From positions 1 to 22,569 of the forward strand of contig CAZXCQ010000078.1 of assembly GCA_964639275.1 (NCBI GenBank): DNA of 22,569 nucleotides, written 5' to 3'. A model generated the notes under the pieces. The model made no database searches, was not told the origin of the DNA, and worked only from the letters and a program-made list of their open reading frames with translations. The stretch's first letter is position 1. Each line of letters opens with the position of its first letter. Below are positions 22,428 to 22,569 of the stretch, piece by piece. This stretch comes from CAZXCQ01 sp964639275 (lineage in GTDB: Bacteria; Desulfobacterota; DSM-4660; Desulfatiglandales; Desulfatiglandaceae). The position numbers were made by a program, and so were the translations under genes.

Positions 22428-22569
22428 TTAGCCCTTTGAGGCCTGGGGAATGGGGATTCCGAACCCCCATTGCCCTGTCTCAGTCTCTATTTTGAAGAAA
22501 ACTAAACTGATACAATGTAACTTCTCAAAAACCCGGGGATAAATCGATTGTGGTGTGGCATGGGGGTCT
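22428..22569 (+). repeat. Dispersed repeats, copy 2, running off the window end
   Basis: Two repeat modules are joined here. Positions 22428-22513 resemble 11821-11893. Positions 22513-22569 match the left half of the MITE-like element at 7542-7598, including GTAACTTC, TCAAAA, CCCGGGG and TGGCATGGGGG, at roughly 80-85% identity. The right half of the second module, if present, lies beyond the window. No coding frame is evident. Confidence 0.5.

Overview
The window reads as a chromosomal piece of a strictly anaerobic, Gram-negative bacterium of the former Deltaproteobacteria (Desulfobacterota: a sulfate reducer or syntroph). Three things point there: benzoyl-CoA pathway genes of the anaerobic type, a split (two-subunit) methylmalonyl-CoA mutase beside a sodium-pumping decarboxylase, and linkages such as psd-pssA, rsmD-coaD and RNase G next to the TIGR03960-type radical SAM protein. 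The taxonomic call is an inference. I see no complete insertion sequence, phage gene or CRISPR array.

Layout. (1) 1-385: 3' end of a tRNA-Thr(CGU), then a small zinc-ribbon protein. (2) 382-7467, minus strand: pilC, a PilS-like sensor kinase, a radical SAM/DUF2344 fusion and RNase G. (3) 7468-7883: a gene-free divergent region with a MITE-like inverted-repeat element and a promoter with a palindrome for the next operon. (4) 7884-11549: the parts of a Na+-translocating methylmalonyl-CoA decarboxylase. The biotin carrier and carboxyltransferase lie on the plus strand. The membrane pump subunit and an OadG-like protein with an extra periplasmic domain lie on the minus strand. (5) 11550-11949: an AT-rich gene-free gap with a promoter for mmdB and a repeat fragment. 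(6) 11950-14117: the two methylmalonyl-CoA mutase subunits. (7) 14181-18215, minus strand: an SDR dehydrogenase, then had, oah and dch, three consecutive steps of benzoyl-CoA degradation. An intrinsic-terminator-like hairpin sits between oah and dch, and three tandem 11-bp repeats overlap the promoter in front of the SDR. (8) 18518-22273: rlpA on the plus strand, converging on a minus-strand housekeeping run psd-pssA-rsmD-coaD-ihfA. (9) 22274-22569: promoter of psd and a second copy of the dispersed repeats, cut by the window end.

How the genes work together. Dch hydrates cyclohexa-1,5-diene-1-carbonyl-CoA, Had oxidises the alcohol and Oah opens the ring to 3-hydroxypimelyl-CoA. The SDR could do the following 3-hydroxyacyl-CoA oxidation, but that is a guess. 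The mutase interconverts succinyl-CoA and methylmalonyl-CoA, and the decarboxylase turns methylmalonyl-CoA into propionyl-CoA while exporting Na+, or runs backwards during propionate use. The benzoyl-CoA reductase and the methylmalonyl-CoA epimerase are not in the window.

The points most worth a second look are the OadG-like protein with a periplasmic domain, the Glu in place of the usual Na+-binding Asp in MmdB, the tandem-repeat operator in front of the aromatic genes, the oah-dch hairpin, and the short dispersed repeats at 7.5, 11.8 and 22.5 kb.
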